In this document: positions 54,258 through 62,389 of the stretch, in pieces
Numbering within the stretch: position 1 is the stretch's first letter
How the letters are laid out: the number at the start of each line of letters is the position of its first letter
Origin: Alistipes sp.
GTDB lineage: Bacteria; Bacteroidota; Bacteroidia; Bacteroidales; Rikenellaceae
Length of the DNA: 64,000 bases
Assembly: GCA_017631275.1 (NCBI GenBank)
Contig: JAGBTQ010000025.1
Span: 20,351-84,350 of the forward strand
Direction of reading: 5' to 3'
Notes under the pieces: model-generated
What the model saw: only the letters and a program-made list of their open reading frames with translations
Databases searched by the model: none
Told to the model about the DNA's origin: nothing
Program-made: the position numbers and the translations under genes

Positions 54258-54908
54258 TATCTGCTCGAGAGTCTCTATCTCTAAGCCACGAAAGTCGTCG
54301 ATAATATAGTCGGCTTCGGTCTTTTCGAGGAAGTTGCGGTCAAAGGTTGTTGCAAGTGCTACAACCCTCATTCCTGCACGCTTTCCCGCCTCGATACCCG
54401 CCTCAGCATCCTCAAAGACGATGCACTCCTCGGGCTTTAAGCCGAGGTGCTTTGCTGCGGTGAGGTAAATCTCTGGATCGGGCTTGCAGCGTGTCACCTC
54501 ATCGCCCGCAACTGCCGCCTCAAAGTATTGGCGTATGTTGCACTTGTCGAGCACAAAATCTACATTTGCGCGGAATCCTGATGAGCCTACAGCTGCACGC
54601 AAGCCTCGCTCATGGCTCTTTTTCAAGAACTCAACAAGTCCCGCCTGAGGTGTGATGGTTGGGGCATATATCTCGCGGTATATTGCCTCTTTCTGGTTGC
54701 CAAGCTCACGAATGCCCACACGCTCAACAATCTCGCGAGGCATAAGGTCGCCCATGATGTCGTCGTTGCCACGCCCAAAGTGGCGATTAAGTTCGTCGAA
54801 GGTGCGCTCAACGCCATAGCGACGGAAGAACTCGGCAAATGCCTGACGGTGAACATCGAGGTTGTTAACCAACACACCGTCCATATCGAATAGTAGTCCC
54901 TTTAACAT
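54240..54908 (-). CDS. HAD-family hydrolase, beta-phosphoglucomutase-like
   Basis: 222 residues from the ATG at 54906-54908; a GTG two codons upstream is less likely. LLFDMDGVLVNNLDVHRQAF is motif I with the small helical cap typical of the beta-PGM/phosphatase group, AVGSSGFRANVDFVLD motif II, KPDPEIYLTAAKHLG motif III and FEDAEAGIEAGKRAGM motif IV. It may be a sugar-phosphate phosphatase or mutase. The 3' ends of this gene and the SDR gene overlap. Confidence 0.86.
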   Translation of the reverse strand: MLKGLLFDMDGVLVNNLDVHRQAFAEFFRRYGVERTFDELNRHFGRGNDDIMGDLMPREIVERVGIRELGNQKEAIYREIYAPTITPQAGLVEFLKKSHERGLRAAVGSSGFRANVDFVLDKCNIRQYFEAAVAGDEVTRCKPDPEIYLTAAKHLGLKPEECIVFEDAEAGIEAGKRAGMRVVALATTFDRNFLEKTEADYIIDDFRGLEIETLEQILDSFK

Positions 54909-54988
54909 AGTCACTTAGTTTTGATGATACAAAGATACTCTTTTTCGCTTAACAAATATGGGTGATTATTTATATTTGAGCTAATTGT

Positions 54989-55019
54989 TTTGCCGATTGT
55001 CGCAAAAGTGTTAAATTTG
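54989..55019 (+). promoter_or_regulatory. Promoter of the lytS-lytR pair
   Basis: TTTG at 54989-54992 and TAAATTTG at 55012-55019, spacer 19 bases. The ATG at 55026 begins six bases after the box, so the 5' leader would be only a few bases. Confidence 0.7.
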
Positions 55020-55025
55020 TGAGGT

Positions 55026-56075
55026 ATGAACCTACGAAAGATATTCAGAAATATTAGCCTTGGCGAGAATATGGTCTATGCCCTTGTGTGGGCTGCCATA
55101 TATCTTATACCCTTTATGAATGCCCACCTTATGTCGGAGGAGGCCGTAGACTTCGGTAAGGTGGTCATATCCTGGGCAAAGATTACTCCATATTTTGCTA
55201 TATTCCTTGTTCATAACTACTGCCTCTCGCCACTGCTCCTGCGCAACCGCTATGGTTGGTATATCGTCCTGCTATTGTTGCTCGTAGCATCGATATTTGG
55301 TACCATAGACGTTCTCGATATCCGCTACTGGCAGAGCAATGAGTTTCTGCGCGATAAGGCATCGCTTACGGAGTTGGCGTGGTACTGGAATGTGCTGTTC
55401 GGTATCTTGATGGCTGGAGCTAATAGTATGATTAAGCTCTACTATCGAGCGATATCTACAGAGCAGCGTATGGCGGTGCTCGAGAGAGAGAATATCGAGA
55501 GCCAGATGCAGTATCTGAAGTATCAGATAAATCCCCACTTCTTGATGAATACGCTTAACAACATCCACTCGATGATCGACTTCGACAAGGAGATGGCACG
55601 TAAGAGCGTTATGGATCTCTCGCGCATGATGCGCCATGTGCTCTACGACTCGGGTGAGCAGACAACGACCCTCGACAAGGAGGTGGAGTTCCTGAGTAAC
55701 TATATAGAGCTTATGCGTATTCGCTATATCGACGATATCGATATTAGCTTCACGTTCCCCGATATGAACGTATGCCGTAGAGTAGAGCTGCCTCCACTTT
55801 TGCTTATCGTGCTTGTGGAGAATGCCTTTAAGCACGGCATTAGCTATAACCAGGAGTCGCACATACACATAAGCCTATATGTCGACGGCAACGAGCTTAC
55901 GTGCGTTGTTGCCAACAGCCGCCACTACTCGCACTCTTCGGAGCGCAGTGGCATCGGTCTTAGCAACATCACGCGTCGTCTTGACCTACTATTTAATAAT
56001 AGGTATATGCTCGACATCGATGATAGCGACTCGAAAAAGTATGTCGTAAAGTTAGTAATTCCCGTAATACCTTAA
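55026..56075 (+). CDS. LytS-type sensor histidine kinase
   Basis: 349 residues. Four membrane segments span residues 15-140 with no large outer domain (YALVWAAIYLIPF, ILVAS-type segments to GILMAGANSMIKLY). A coiled linker follows (TEQRMAVLERENIESQMQYL), then YQINPHFLMNTLNNIHSMID with the phospho-acceptor His near residue 178, and the ATP-binding domain with LIVLVENAFKHGI and GIGLSNITRRL. It should phosphorylate the LytTR regulator encoded three bases downstream. The signal is unknown. Confidence 0.9.
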   Translation: MNLRKIFRNISLGENMVYALVWAAIYLIPFMNAHLMSEEAVDFGKVVISWAKITPYFAIFLVHNYCLSPLLLRNRYGWYIVLLLLLVASIFGTIDVLDIRYWQSNEFLRDKASLTELAWYWNVLFGILMAGANSMIKLYYRAISTEQRMAVLERENIESQMQYLKYQINPHFLMNTLNNIHSMIDFDKEMARKSVMDLSRMMRHVLYDSGEQTTTLDKEVEFLSNYIELMRIRYIDDIDISFTFPDMNVCRRVELPPLLLIVLVENAFKHGISYNQESHIHISLYVDGNELTCVVANSRHYSHSSERSGIGLSNITRRLDLLFNNRYMLDIDDSDSKKYVVKLVIPVIP

Positions 56076-56078
56076 AAT

Positions 56079-56807
56079 ATGGTAAAGTGCATTGCAATAG
56101 ATGATGAGCCGTTGGCTCTGCGTCAGATAAAAAGCTATATCGAGCGCACCGACCAGCTCGAACTTGTGGCTTCGTGCCGTAGTGCTCGCGAGGCGCAGTC
56201 GATTATCGAGCAGGAACCTATCGACCTTATATTTGTCGATATCAATATGCCCGATATGAATGGTCTTGACTTTGTGCGTTCGCTTACTCAGAACTACTTC
56301 ATCATCTTCACCACAGCGCACTCCGAGTTTGCGTTGGAGGGCTTTAAGTTAAATGCTATCGACTATCTGTTGAAGCCATTTAGCTACGATGAGTTTGTGA
56401 AGGCTACGCAAAAGGTTATCTCGCTTGTCGACCTTGTTGAGCGTTGTCGTGCTGCTGAATCGGCTGTGGCAACACAGAACGAGGCTGAGGAGGCCGATCA
56501 GGGCTACCTATCTGTTAAGGCAGACTACAAGACACAGCTTGTGAAGATTGCCGACATCGTATATTTGGAGAGTGCGGGCGAGTATGTGCGCCTACACATT
56601 GAGGGCGGTCAGACCATCACCACGCTTTTCCGCCTAAAGAATATGGAGGCGTCGTTGCCAGCAAACAACTTCTTGCGTGTGCACCGCTCATATATCATCA
56701 ATATTAAGCGCATATCGAGCTACACCAAGGGTCGCATCTTCCTAGACAATGGCGAGTATATACCCCTAGGCGAGAATTATAAAGAGCGCTTCTTTAACTT
56801 CTTGTGA
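56079..56807 (+). CDS. LytTR-family response regulator
   Basis: 242 residues. Receiver domain 1-120: IAIDDEPLALRQIKSYI, phospho-acceptor Asp in LIFVDINMPDMNGLDFV near residue 54, and LLKPFSYDEFVKA. The LytTR DNA-binding domain is at about 145-242 (DIVYLESAGEYVRLHIEGGQ, then NFLRVHRSYIINIKRISSY). Partner of the adjacent kinase. The stop TGA falls inside repeat copy D, whose left arm therefore forms the last codons. Confidence 0.93.
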   Translation: MVKCIAIDDEPLALRQIKSYIERTDQLELVASCRSAREAQSIIEQEPIDLIFVDINMPDMNGLDFVRSLTQNYFIIFTTAHSEFALEGFKLNAIDYLLKPFSYDEFVKATQKVISLVDLVERCRAAESAVATQNEAEEADQGYLSVKADYKTQLVKIADIVYLESAGEYVRLHIEGGQTITTLFRLKNMEASLPANNFLRVHRSYIINIKRISSYTKGRIFLDNGEYIPLGENYKERFFNFL

Positions 56808-56945
56808 TAAGGGGTCATCTGCGGCACATCGTAAAAAGTTAATCACCCTGGGCTGTACGTTTTAGTACTATCCCCGGGTGATTACTTTTCAGATGCACCA
56901 CATCTAACCCCTTCTGACAAGAAATTTAGTGCGCTAATTTAGGTG
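56799..56945. repeat. Dispersed nested inverted repeat, copy D
   Basis: Outer arms TTCTTGT (56799-56805) and ACAAGAA (56917-56923), tail GTGCGCTAATTTAGGTG to 56945. AAGGGGT faces ACCCCTT. The central hairpin AATCACCC...GGGTGATT sits within AAAAAG/CTTTT, with GTAC boxes around the loop. Begins in the last codons of the response regulator, and its right end abuts a decayed mobile-element gene. Confidence 0.87.
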
Positions 56946-57719
56946 GTCGGCGAGCTTAACGACTTCACGGCTGCCGTAGTGCCTAATGATATACCTCTTG
57001 ATGTGGAGTCAAGACTCAAGGATGCGGGTGTAGAGGTGTTCGAGTATGAGAAGGGCGATAAAGCTTCTCGTGCCGAGGCTATGCAGAAGGCTTCGCAGAT
57101 GGAGAATGTGCGCTTCTTTTTACAGGAGACCAATGAGCGTTTTAATGCAGAGTTGGCGGCACTAACAGAGGAGAATGCTCGAGAGCGTATCTTCAACTTG
57201 GGGCGCCCATCATCCATATTGCTTTCTACAGGTATAGAGGATAAGCCTATCCGACTATATGGAACAAAGTTGTTGTCGAAACTGCGTAAGCATGGCTATG
57301 ATAAATCGGCTCTAAAGAATTTGCCGTTGGCGATAAACTTTCCTATATCTGTATTTGAAGGGTCTCACGAAGGGTCTTTTGCTATCCTTACAGAACTAAA
57401 GATAAAAGACAATAATATCCTTGCGGCTTTGTCCGTAGGAAAGGGTAGACATGATATTGACTTCAATATCATATCTTCAGTGTACGATAAGCGAGGCGAT
57501 AGTGTCGCAAGATGGGTAACAGATGGCAAGATGCTATATGCGGACAAAAAGAAAGCCCTCGATTATTTCAGCGTTTCCGCTCCAGTTGCGGAGGCTCAAA
57601 ACAATCAAGAGCTTATATCTGTCACAAATATAATACAAAATTTTGAAAATCCAAAGGTGTCGGCTAAATTTTCCCTCATTACCTCCCCCAGATGGATGCT
57701 GCCTACCTCTCAGCCGTAG
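56943..57719 (+). pseudogene. Fragment of a mobile-element polyvalent protein with a MuF-C/Barnase-EndoU-like domain
   Basis: About 258 codons readable from a GTG at the repeat edge. LNDFTAAVVPNDIPLDVESR, RAEAMQKASQMENVRFFLQE, then NLGRPSSILLSTGIEDKPIR and a FEGSHEGSFAIL/DGKMLYADKKKAL region match the conserved C-terminal domains of very large polyvalent proteins from Bacteroidetes phages and conjugative elements. The N-terminus is missing, cut at copy D. At a CCCCC run near 57687 the frame shifts and homology resumes in another frame (AAYLSAVERGDMETAQQMV, a motif of the same proteins). So it is a remnant. Confidence 0.7.
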
Positions 57720-57780
57720 AGCGTGGCGATATGGAGACGGCACAGCAGATGGTGATGGAGGCGGCATTTATGCTCAAGAG
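57692..57780 (+). pseudogene. Frameshifted continuation of the polyvalent fragment
   Basis: In the frame starting with ATG at 57694, MDAAYLSAVERGDMETAQQM then VMEAA resembles the short helical motif that separates domains in polyvalent proteins. It is lost again after about 27 codons, where the sequence joins the small-gene units. It indicates at least one frameshift and one deletion. Confidence 0.55.
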
Positions 57781-57783
57781 TTA

Positions 57784-57813
57784 TTTGCTAATCAGAATAT
57801 TTCTGTACCTTTG
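57784..57813 (+). promoter_or_regulatory. Promoter of small-gene unit 1
   Basis: TTTG at 57784-57787 and TACCTTTG at 57806-57813, spacer 18 bases; 39 bases lie between the box and the ATG at 57853. Confidence 0.65.
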
Positions 57814-57852
57814 CGTGATAGCTTTATAGAAAAATCGTTAATGAGTTACATA

Positions 57853-58005
57853 ATGAATACAAATCAAGAAAAGAAGGAGAAGACTCCACAGGAGCAGACA
57901 GCGCCAATAGAGAAGAGATCAATAAGGTCGATAATCAAGGACTTTGGCGTGGATATTCTGAAGCAGGGCCATCAGGAGACATCGGAAGACGAGGGCGAGT
58001 TCTAA
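57853..58005 (+). CDS. Small protein, unit 1 of a tandem pair
   Basis: 50 residues (or 54 from an ATG at 57841). Basic, Gln/Lys-rich start (NTNQEKKEKTPQEQ), then IRSIIKDFGVDILKQ and an acidic end SEDEGEF. It has its own promoter and a 39-base leader. A related unit with the same order (promoter, about 40-base leader, ATG, FG-x-D motif, acidic end with final Phe, TAA, then a conserved trailer CTCTC...GACATGCCTTTCTTCGA) follows at 58147. No family recognised. Confidence 0.5.
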   Translation: MNTNQEKKEKTPQEQTAPIEKRSIRSIIKDFGVDILKQGHQETSEDEGEF

Positions 58006-58075
58006 CCCCTACCCGCTACTCTCTCCAGAGTGGTGACATGCCTTTCTTCGATGACAAAGTTTCAGAGACTGATAT

Positions 58076-58106
58076 TTTGAACTCCTTTAACTTTTCACTA
58101 CCTTTG
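58076..58106 (+). promoter_or_regulatory. Promoter of small-gene unit 2
   Basis: TTTG at 58076-58079 and TACCTTTG at 58099-58106, spacer 19 bases; 40 bases then separate it from the ATG at 58147. The surrounding bases are clearly related to unit 1. Confidence 0.65.
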
Positions 58107-58146
58107 AGGGGTAAAATACTAAAGGACACTTTAATTGCTTTACGTG

Positions 58147-58284
58147 ATGGATACAACAACAAAAATAGCGAGCGCACCAACAGCGGAGGAGACAATAATC
58201 TCAACGGAGAAACCACAGAGGGAACGATTTGGAACGGACGTAGGGGTAAACATCTTCGAGGAACTGAGGGAGGAAGACTTCTAA
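58147..58284 (+). CDS. Small protein, unit 2 of a tandem pair
   Basis: 45 residues: N-terminus MDTTTKIASAPTAEET, then STEKPQRERFGTDVGVNIF and an acidic end EELREEDF. Shared with unit 1: M(N/D)T start, an EK pair, FG-x-D-(V/I), and a Glu/Asp-rich tail ending in Phe. A different, longer open frame through the same bases (58038-58457) reads into the dsbD terminator and is less likely to be the product. Function unknown; an antitoxin-like or immunity role is only a guess from the setting. Confidence 0.48.
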   Translation: MDTTTKIASAPTAEETIISTEKPQRERFGTDVGVNIFEELREEDF

Positions 58285-58400
58285 CCTCTCCGCAATACTC
58301 TCTCAACGCCGACATGCCTTTCTTCGAGGATAATGGCGACATAGTTATCTTCGATGACATCATAGAGGATAGTGGTCGTGAGCATCGCCTTACATGTAAT
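58285..58400. other. Trailer after unit 2
   Basis: Begins with the same trailer as unit 1 (ACTCTCTC, then GACATGCCTTTCTTCGA) and continues GATGACATCATAGAGGATAG. In an alternative frame both trailers encode YSL followed by DMPFF(D/E)D, a possible relic of a polyvalent-protein linker. No further gene is called. Confidence 0.45.
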
Positions 58401-58436
58401 AAAAAGCCTCGGCTGGATATCCAGCCGAGGCTTTTT
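58401..58436. terminator. Terminator of the dsbD operon
   Basis: AAAAAGCCTCGGCTGG (58401-58416) pairs perfectly with CCAGCCGAGGCTTTTT (58421-58436), loop ATAT. It serves the minus-strand operon and could also stop plus-strand reading from the small-gene units. Confidence 0.93.
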
Positions 58437-58457
58437 ATTGTGATCTGCTTAAGATGA

Positions 58458-60524
58458 TTACATCTTAGCCTTACCACCCTCCAAGAACTCGATGAAGCCC
58501 TCGATGCTTGCGTCGTAACCACGTACAGGCATCAAGATCTCCTCCTCTGGTGACATAAGAATGTAGCCAGGCTGTGCATTTACGCCGAAGCGCTCAACAG
58601 CGATAGCATTGTTCTTACGGCCAAGAGTAGTCATAACAATACCGTTCTTGTTAGTGTAGTAGTCCTCAGTGTTGAGGTCGGTACGATCGTCAACGTAGAG
58701 GGCGCAGATGATGAAGTCGTTCATCAACATATCCTTAACACGTGAGTCGCTCCATACGCGAGTCTCCATCTCACGGCAGTTGTTACATGCGTGACCAGTG
58801 ATGTCGAGGAAGATAGGCTTGTTAGCCTTCTTTGCAGCCTCGATAGCCTCGTCAAGGTCGAAGTAACCCTTGAGGTTGTGTGGCAAGTGGAGCTTGTCGC
58901 CATACTTAACGTCAGCGTTAAGGTTGTCGTTGCTACCATCGATGCGGAAGTCCTGAGATGTCATTGGAGGTAGGTAACCTGAGAGTGCGTTAAGTGGTGC
59001 ACCGAACATACCAGGAATCATATATACTACGAATGAGAATACAACGATTGAGAGCACAAGACGCTTAACTGGAAGGTGCTCCATCTTGTCGTCGTGAGCA
59101 AAGCGAAGCTTGCCAAGGAGGTAGAAACCAAGCAATGTGAATACTACAATCCAGATAGCGAGGTAAACCTCACGGTCGAGCAAGCCCCAGTGGTAAGTCT
59201 GGTCAGCAGTCATGAGGAACTTAAGACCGAGGGCGATCTCAACGAAACCAAGAACAACCTTCACTGAGTTCAACCAGCCACCGCTCTTAGGCATGTTCTT
59301 AAGCAATGATGGGAACCATGCAAGAAGAGTAAATGGAAGAGCAAATGCTGTTGCAAATGCAGCCATAGTGATGATAGGCATCCACAAACCACCGTTCATT
59401 GACTCGATGATAACAGTACCTACGATAGGACCTGTACATGAGAATGATACGAGTACGAGGGTCATAGCCATGAAGAAGATACCGATCAAACCGCCCTTCT
59501 CAGCACCTGCGTCGCTCTTGTTAACCAAGCTTGATGGCAAGGTAATCTCGAATGCACCGAAGAATGATGCAGCGAAGATCATGAAGATAGCGAAGAAGAT
59601 GAGGTTAGGAATCCAGTGTGTTGACAACCAGTTGAAGATATCCTCGGTAACACCCTCACCACCAGTGAAGCGAGTAATAAGGATAAGAGCAGCGATAGGC
59701 AACACGTAGAGGGCTACGATGAAGATACCATACATTGTTGCACGGAAGCGACCCTGAGCCTTAGAACCTGAACCCTTGATGAAGAATGAAACGGTCATAG
59801 GAACCATTGGGAATACACATGGAGTGAGCAATGCTGCAAAACCCCAGATGATAGCAGAGATGATTGAGCTCCAATCAAGCTTCTTAGCAGTAGGTGCTGC
59901 GCTTGCTACGAGGTGCTCCTCAGCCTTAGCCTCAGTGTTTGCCTCCTCAACTGCAGGAGCAACTACCTCAGCCTCAACCTCAGCCTTCACCTCCTCCTTC
60001 TTCTCCTCAGCAGCTGGAGCTGCTGCAGCCTCCTCCTTTACTGGAGAGAGTGTGATCTCGAAGTCGAAAGTACACTGCTGGCACTGGTTTGTAGCGTCAG
60101 TACAGATGTTTGCACCAATAGAACCAGTAACCTTAGTGTCTGGTGCTGCCTGCATGTTCTGAACGAACATCATAGTGCCCTTGTAGTGCTTCACAACATC
60201 ACCATACTCGTCGGTGTGTGAATGCATCTTACCCTTAAGTGGCTCGCTCATTGCGCCAACCTTCTTGCCGCCCTTGAACTCGAAGTAAGGAGCTGAGAAT
60301 GGGTCGCTGAGTGAGTAGCCGTGGTAGCCAGCCTTAATAGCACCGCTGAACACCAATGTGTAGGTGTTGTTGCCATTGTCGGTAGCATAGAGAGTCCAGT
60401 TCACTGGAGCACCACCCATAACATCTACAACCTTACCATAGATAGGCTTAGCTGCGAAGGCCTGTGAGGCAAATGCTACAACAATCGCAAGTGCCAACAC
60501 GAGGTGTTTGAAAAGTTTTTTCAT
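58458..60524 (-). CDS. dsbD: Thiol:disulfide interchange protein DsbD family
   Basis: 688 residues; signal peptide ALAIVVAFASQAFA-AKP. Residues 25-165 are an N-terminal periplasmic domain, 170-225 an Ala/Glu/Lys-rich linker, 225-540 the DsbD membrane domain (LLTPCVFPMVPMTVSFFIKG and LVSFSCTGPIVGTV provide the redox cysteines), and 570-688 a thioredoxin-like domain with HACNNCREMETRVWS (CxxC). It passes electrons from the cytoplasm to periplasmic thiols. An AraC-type gene lies 35 bases upstream on the same strand. Codon use suggests high expression. Confidence 0.92.
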   Translation of the reverse strand: MKKLFKHLVLALAIVVAFASQAFAAKPIYGKVVDVMGGAPVNWTLYATDNGNNTYTLVFSGAIKAGYHGYSLSDPFSAPYFEFKGGKKVGAMSEPLKGKMHSHTDEYGDVVKHYKGTMMFVQNMQAAPDTKVTGSIGANICTDATNQCQQCTFDFEITLSPVKEEAAAAPAAEEKKEEVKAEVEAEVVAPAVEEANTEAKAEEHLVASAAPTAKKLDWSSIISAIIWGFAALLTPCVFPMVPMTVSFFIKGSGSKAQGRFRATMYGIFIVALYVLPIAALILITRFTGGEGVTEDIFNWLSTHWIPNLIFFAIFMIFAASFFGAFEITLPSSLVNKSDAGAEKGGLIGIFFMAMTLVLVSFSCTGPIVGTVIIESMNGGLWMPIITMAAFATAFALPFTLLAWFPSLLKNMPKSGGWLNSVKVVLGFVEIALGLKFLMTADQTYHWGLLDREVYLAIWIVVFTLLGFYLLGKLRFAHDDKMEHLPVKRLVLSIVVFSFVVYMIPGMFGAPLNALSGYLPPMTSQDFRIDGSNDNLNADVKYGDKLHLPHNLKGYFDLDEAIEAAKKANKPIFLDITGHACNNCREMETRVWSDSRVKDMLMNDFIICALYVDDRTDLNTEDYYTNKNGIVMTTLGRKNNAIAVERFGVNAQPGYILMSPEEEILMPVRGYDASIEGFIEFLEGGKAKM

Positions 60525-60559
60525 AAAATTAAAATTGTGTTAATGTAAATATTGATAAA

Positions 60560-61519
60560 TTATTTGTTGTCGTTCGATGTAATCGAGTCGCTAAAAAGAA
60601 TATCCTCGTTTACAATGTTCTCCTCGGTGTGTCCGTTCCAAATCTTGTAGCGCGATGGCGATACTCCCACTCGCTGCTTGAAGTACTTGCCGAAGAATGA
60701 CTGCGATGCAAAGTTGAGCTTGGTGGCAATCTCGTTGATGCTCAAGCCCGAATATTTAAGAAGACGCTTTGCCTCATAGACTACAGCCTCGTCAATAAGC
60801 TTCGAGGCGTTGCGGCCGCTCTTCTTCTTGAGGATTAGCGAGAGGTACTTTGGCGTGATACCCATCTTCTGAGCATAGAACTCCACGCTGCGCTCAGTGC
60901 TACAATGCTCGCGCAAGAGGTCGAGGAAGCGGTTGAATAGCTCATCTGTGCGGTTGCTCACGTTGTTTGAACCATTGCTGCTGTGCTGCTGCAAGATGCC
61001 CATCACGTAGTGGAACATGGCTGCAAAGAGCGATGCGATAATCTTGTCGCGATTGGCTGTAGGCGCATAGTCGCACAACACCGAGCGCATGAGCTTCGAG
61101 ATGTCGTGAATGTATGCTGCCTCCTGAGGCTCAATCTGTACACATGGCTCATCGAGGAAACCGTGATATATTGAGATAAGGTCCTGCGTATCTACCTGAA
61201 TGCTGTTGAGATATTGACGTGAGTAGGTGATCATATATCCCGACGAGCGAATAGATGTCTTGACCTGTTCGATAACGGTATTTTCGTTGAAGATGAATAG
61301 GGTATTAGGGCGCAACTCGTGAAGCTTGCCATTGATCTTAATCTTGGCAGTGCCACTCACGGTTACACCAATAGACACACCCTGAATGAGTGCTGTTAGG
61401 TCGTCGAGCTCACGAAACATAACCAACGGAGTGATAACCATATCCTCCGAGTAGTATGATGTCTCGAATCTCGATTTGAGCTTGTCTATCGAAGCTCGCT
61501 TAATTCCATCTTGCTTCAT
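60560..61519 (-). CDS. AraC-family transcription regulator
   Basis: 319 residues. N-terminal cupin-like sensor domain (GVSIGVTVSGTAKIKINGKL, LRPNTLFIFNENTV) to about residue 170, and a C-terminal double helix-turn-helix at about 215-300 (FYAQKMGITPKYLSLILKKK, LSINEIATKLNFASQSFFGK, then the typical GVSPSRYK end). The ligand is unknown. Placed between the lipid kinase and dsbD on the same strand, so it may control dsbD or the whole unit; this is inference. Confidence 0.88.
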   Translation of the reverse strand: MKQDGIKRASIDKLKSRFETSYYSEDMVITPLVMFRELDDLTALIQGVSIGVTVSGTAKIKINGKLHELRPNTLFIFNENTVIEQVKTSIRSSGYMITYSRQYLNSIQVDTQDLISIYHGFLDEPCVQIEPQEAAYIHDISKLMRSVLCDYAPTANRDKIIASLFAAMFHYVMGILQQHSSNGSNNVSNRTDELFNRFLDLLREHCSTERSVEFYAQKMGITPKYLSLILKKKSGRNASKLIDEAVVYEAKRLLKYSGLSINEIATKLNFASQSFFGKYFKQRVGVSPSRYKIWNGHTEENIVNEDILFSDSITSNDNK

Positions 61520-61534
61520 TTATTTAGCATTTAT

Positions 61535-62386
61535 TTAGCATCGTATTCTCAGCGCTCCCTTCTCGCAACGTATGTGCATCGGGAACTGTGGGCCAGGCTC
61601 GCCATCAACATCTGTTGGCTCCTCTATATTCGAGCTTATGGTTAGCTCATGGCATCGTATGTGGTGCACTGCCTCGGGCTTAGTGCCAAGCAGGTGTCCC
61701 ACCATGTTTGCGCATGTGGCAAAGGCGTTGTGGTGCTCCAACACAAGTAGGTCGAGCTCTCCATCGTCAATCTTGGCATCGGCAGCGAGCTTAAACTGTC
61801 CTGCACTATTGCCATTAAAGACCAAGCACATCACCGCCTCGATGTCGTGCGCGGTGCCGTCAGCCTCGATGTGCAGCGGTATGTTGTGCATGCTGATAAA
61901 ATCCTTAATACCTACATGTATATACGCCAACTTACCTATGAGCTGCTTCTCCTTGTCGGAGGTAAAGTGTGATGCTGTGGTCAGCACTCCAAAGCCAAAG
62001 ACGTTAACAAAGTATCGTCCGTTTACTACGCCACAATCTACCGTGCGCTCCTTGCCCTTTGCAATCTGGCGTGCCGCCTCCATAATTTTGCGTCGCATGC
62101 CTATTGCCGAGGCAAAGTCGTTTGCTGTTCCTGCGGGAATGATGCCGAGCTGTGGGTTAATGCCCTTTGCTCGCATCATATTGATGACGTAGTTGATTGT
62201 TCCGTCACCACCTGCCGTCACAGCTATCTCTATATCTTCGTGCCCCTCAAAGGGGTTTTTGTCAAACTCAATAAGTGTGGGCTCAAGCTCTATGCTCTCT
62301 TGCTTGAATAGCTCAACAATCTCCGTAATGCGCTTGCCCAAGCTGCCACGACGAGCCCTTTTGTTGTATAGTAACAAGCCCTTCAT
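61535..62386 (-). CDS. YegS/BmrU-like lipid kinase
   Basis: 283 residues. LLLYNKRARRGSLGKRITEI is the N-terminal nucleotide-binding segment, AVTAGGDGTINYVINMMRA and GIIPAGTANDFASAIGM the two central motifs, and a C-terminal VDGEPGPQFPMHIRC strand. Distinct from the longer homologue at 51938. It begins three bases after the apbE gene and is probably cotranscribed with it. Lipid substrate unknown. Confidence 0.86.
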   Translation of the reverse strand: MKGLLLYNKRARRGSLGKRITEIVELFKQESIELEPTLIEFDKNPFEGHEDIEIAVTAGGDGTINYVINMMRAKGINPQLGIIPAGTANDFASAIGMRRKIMEAARQIAKGKERTVDCGVVNGRYFVNVFGFGVLTTASHFTSDKEKQLIGKLAYIHVGIKDFISMHNIPLHIEADGTAHDIEAVMCLVFNGNSAGQFKLAADAKIDDGELDLLVLEHHNAFATCANMVGHLLGTKPEAVHHIRCHELTISSNIEEPTDVDGEPGPQFPMHIRCEKGALRIRC

Positions 62387-62389
62387 AGC

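Noticed and set aside
24332-56945. The dispersed repeat as a CRISPR or tandem repeat array
   Set aside because: Copies are single, widely spaced and self-complementary, with no spacers and no cas genes.
58016-58522. 168-codon minus-strand frame opposite the small-gene units
   Set aside because: It crosses the perfect terminator and the end of dsbD and has Ser/Arg-rich shadow composition.
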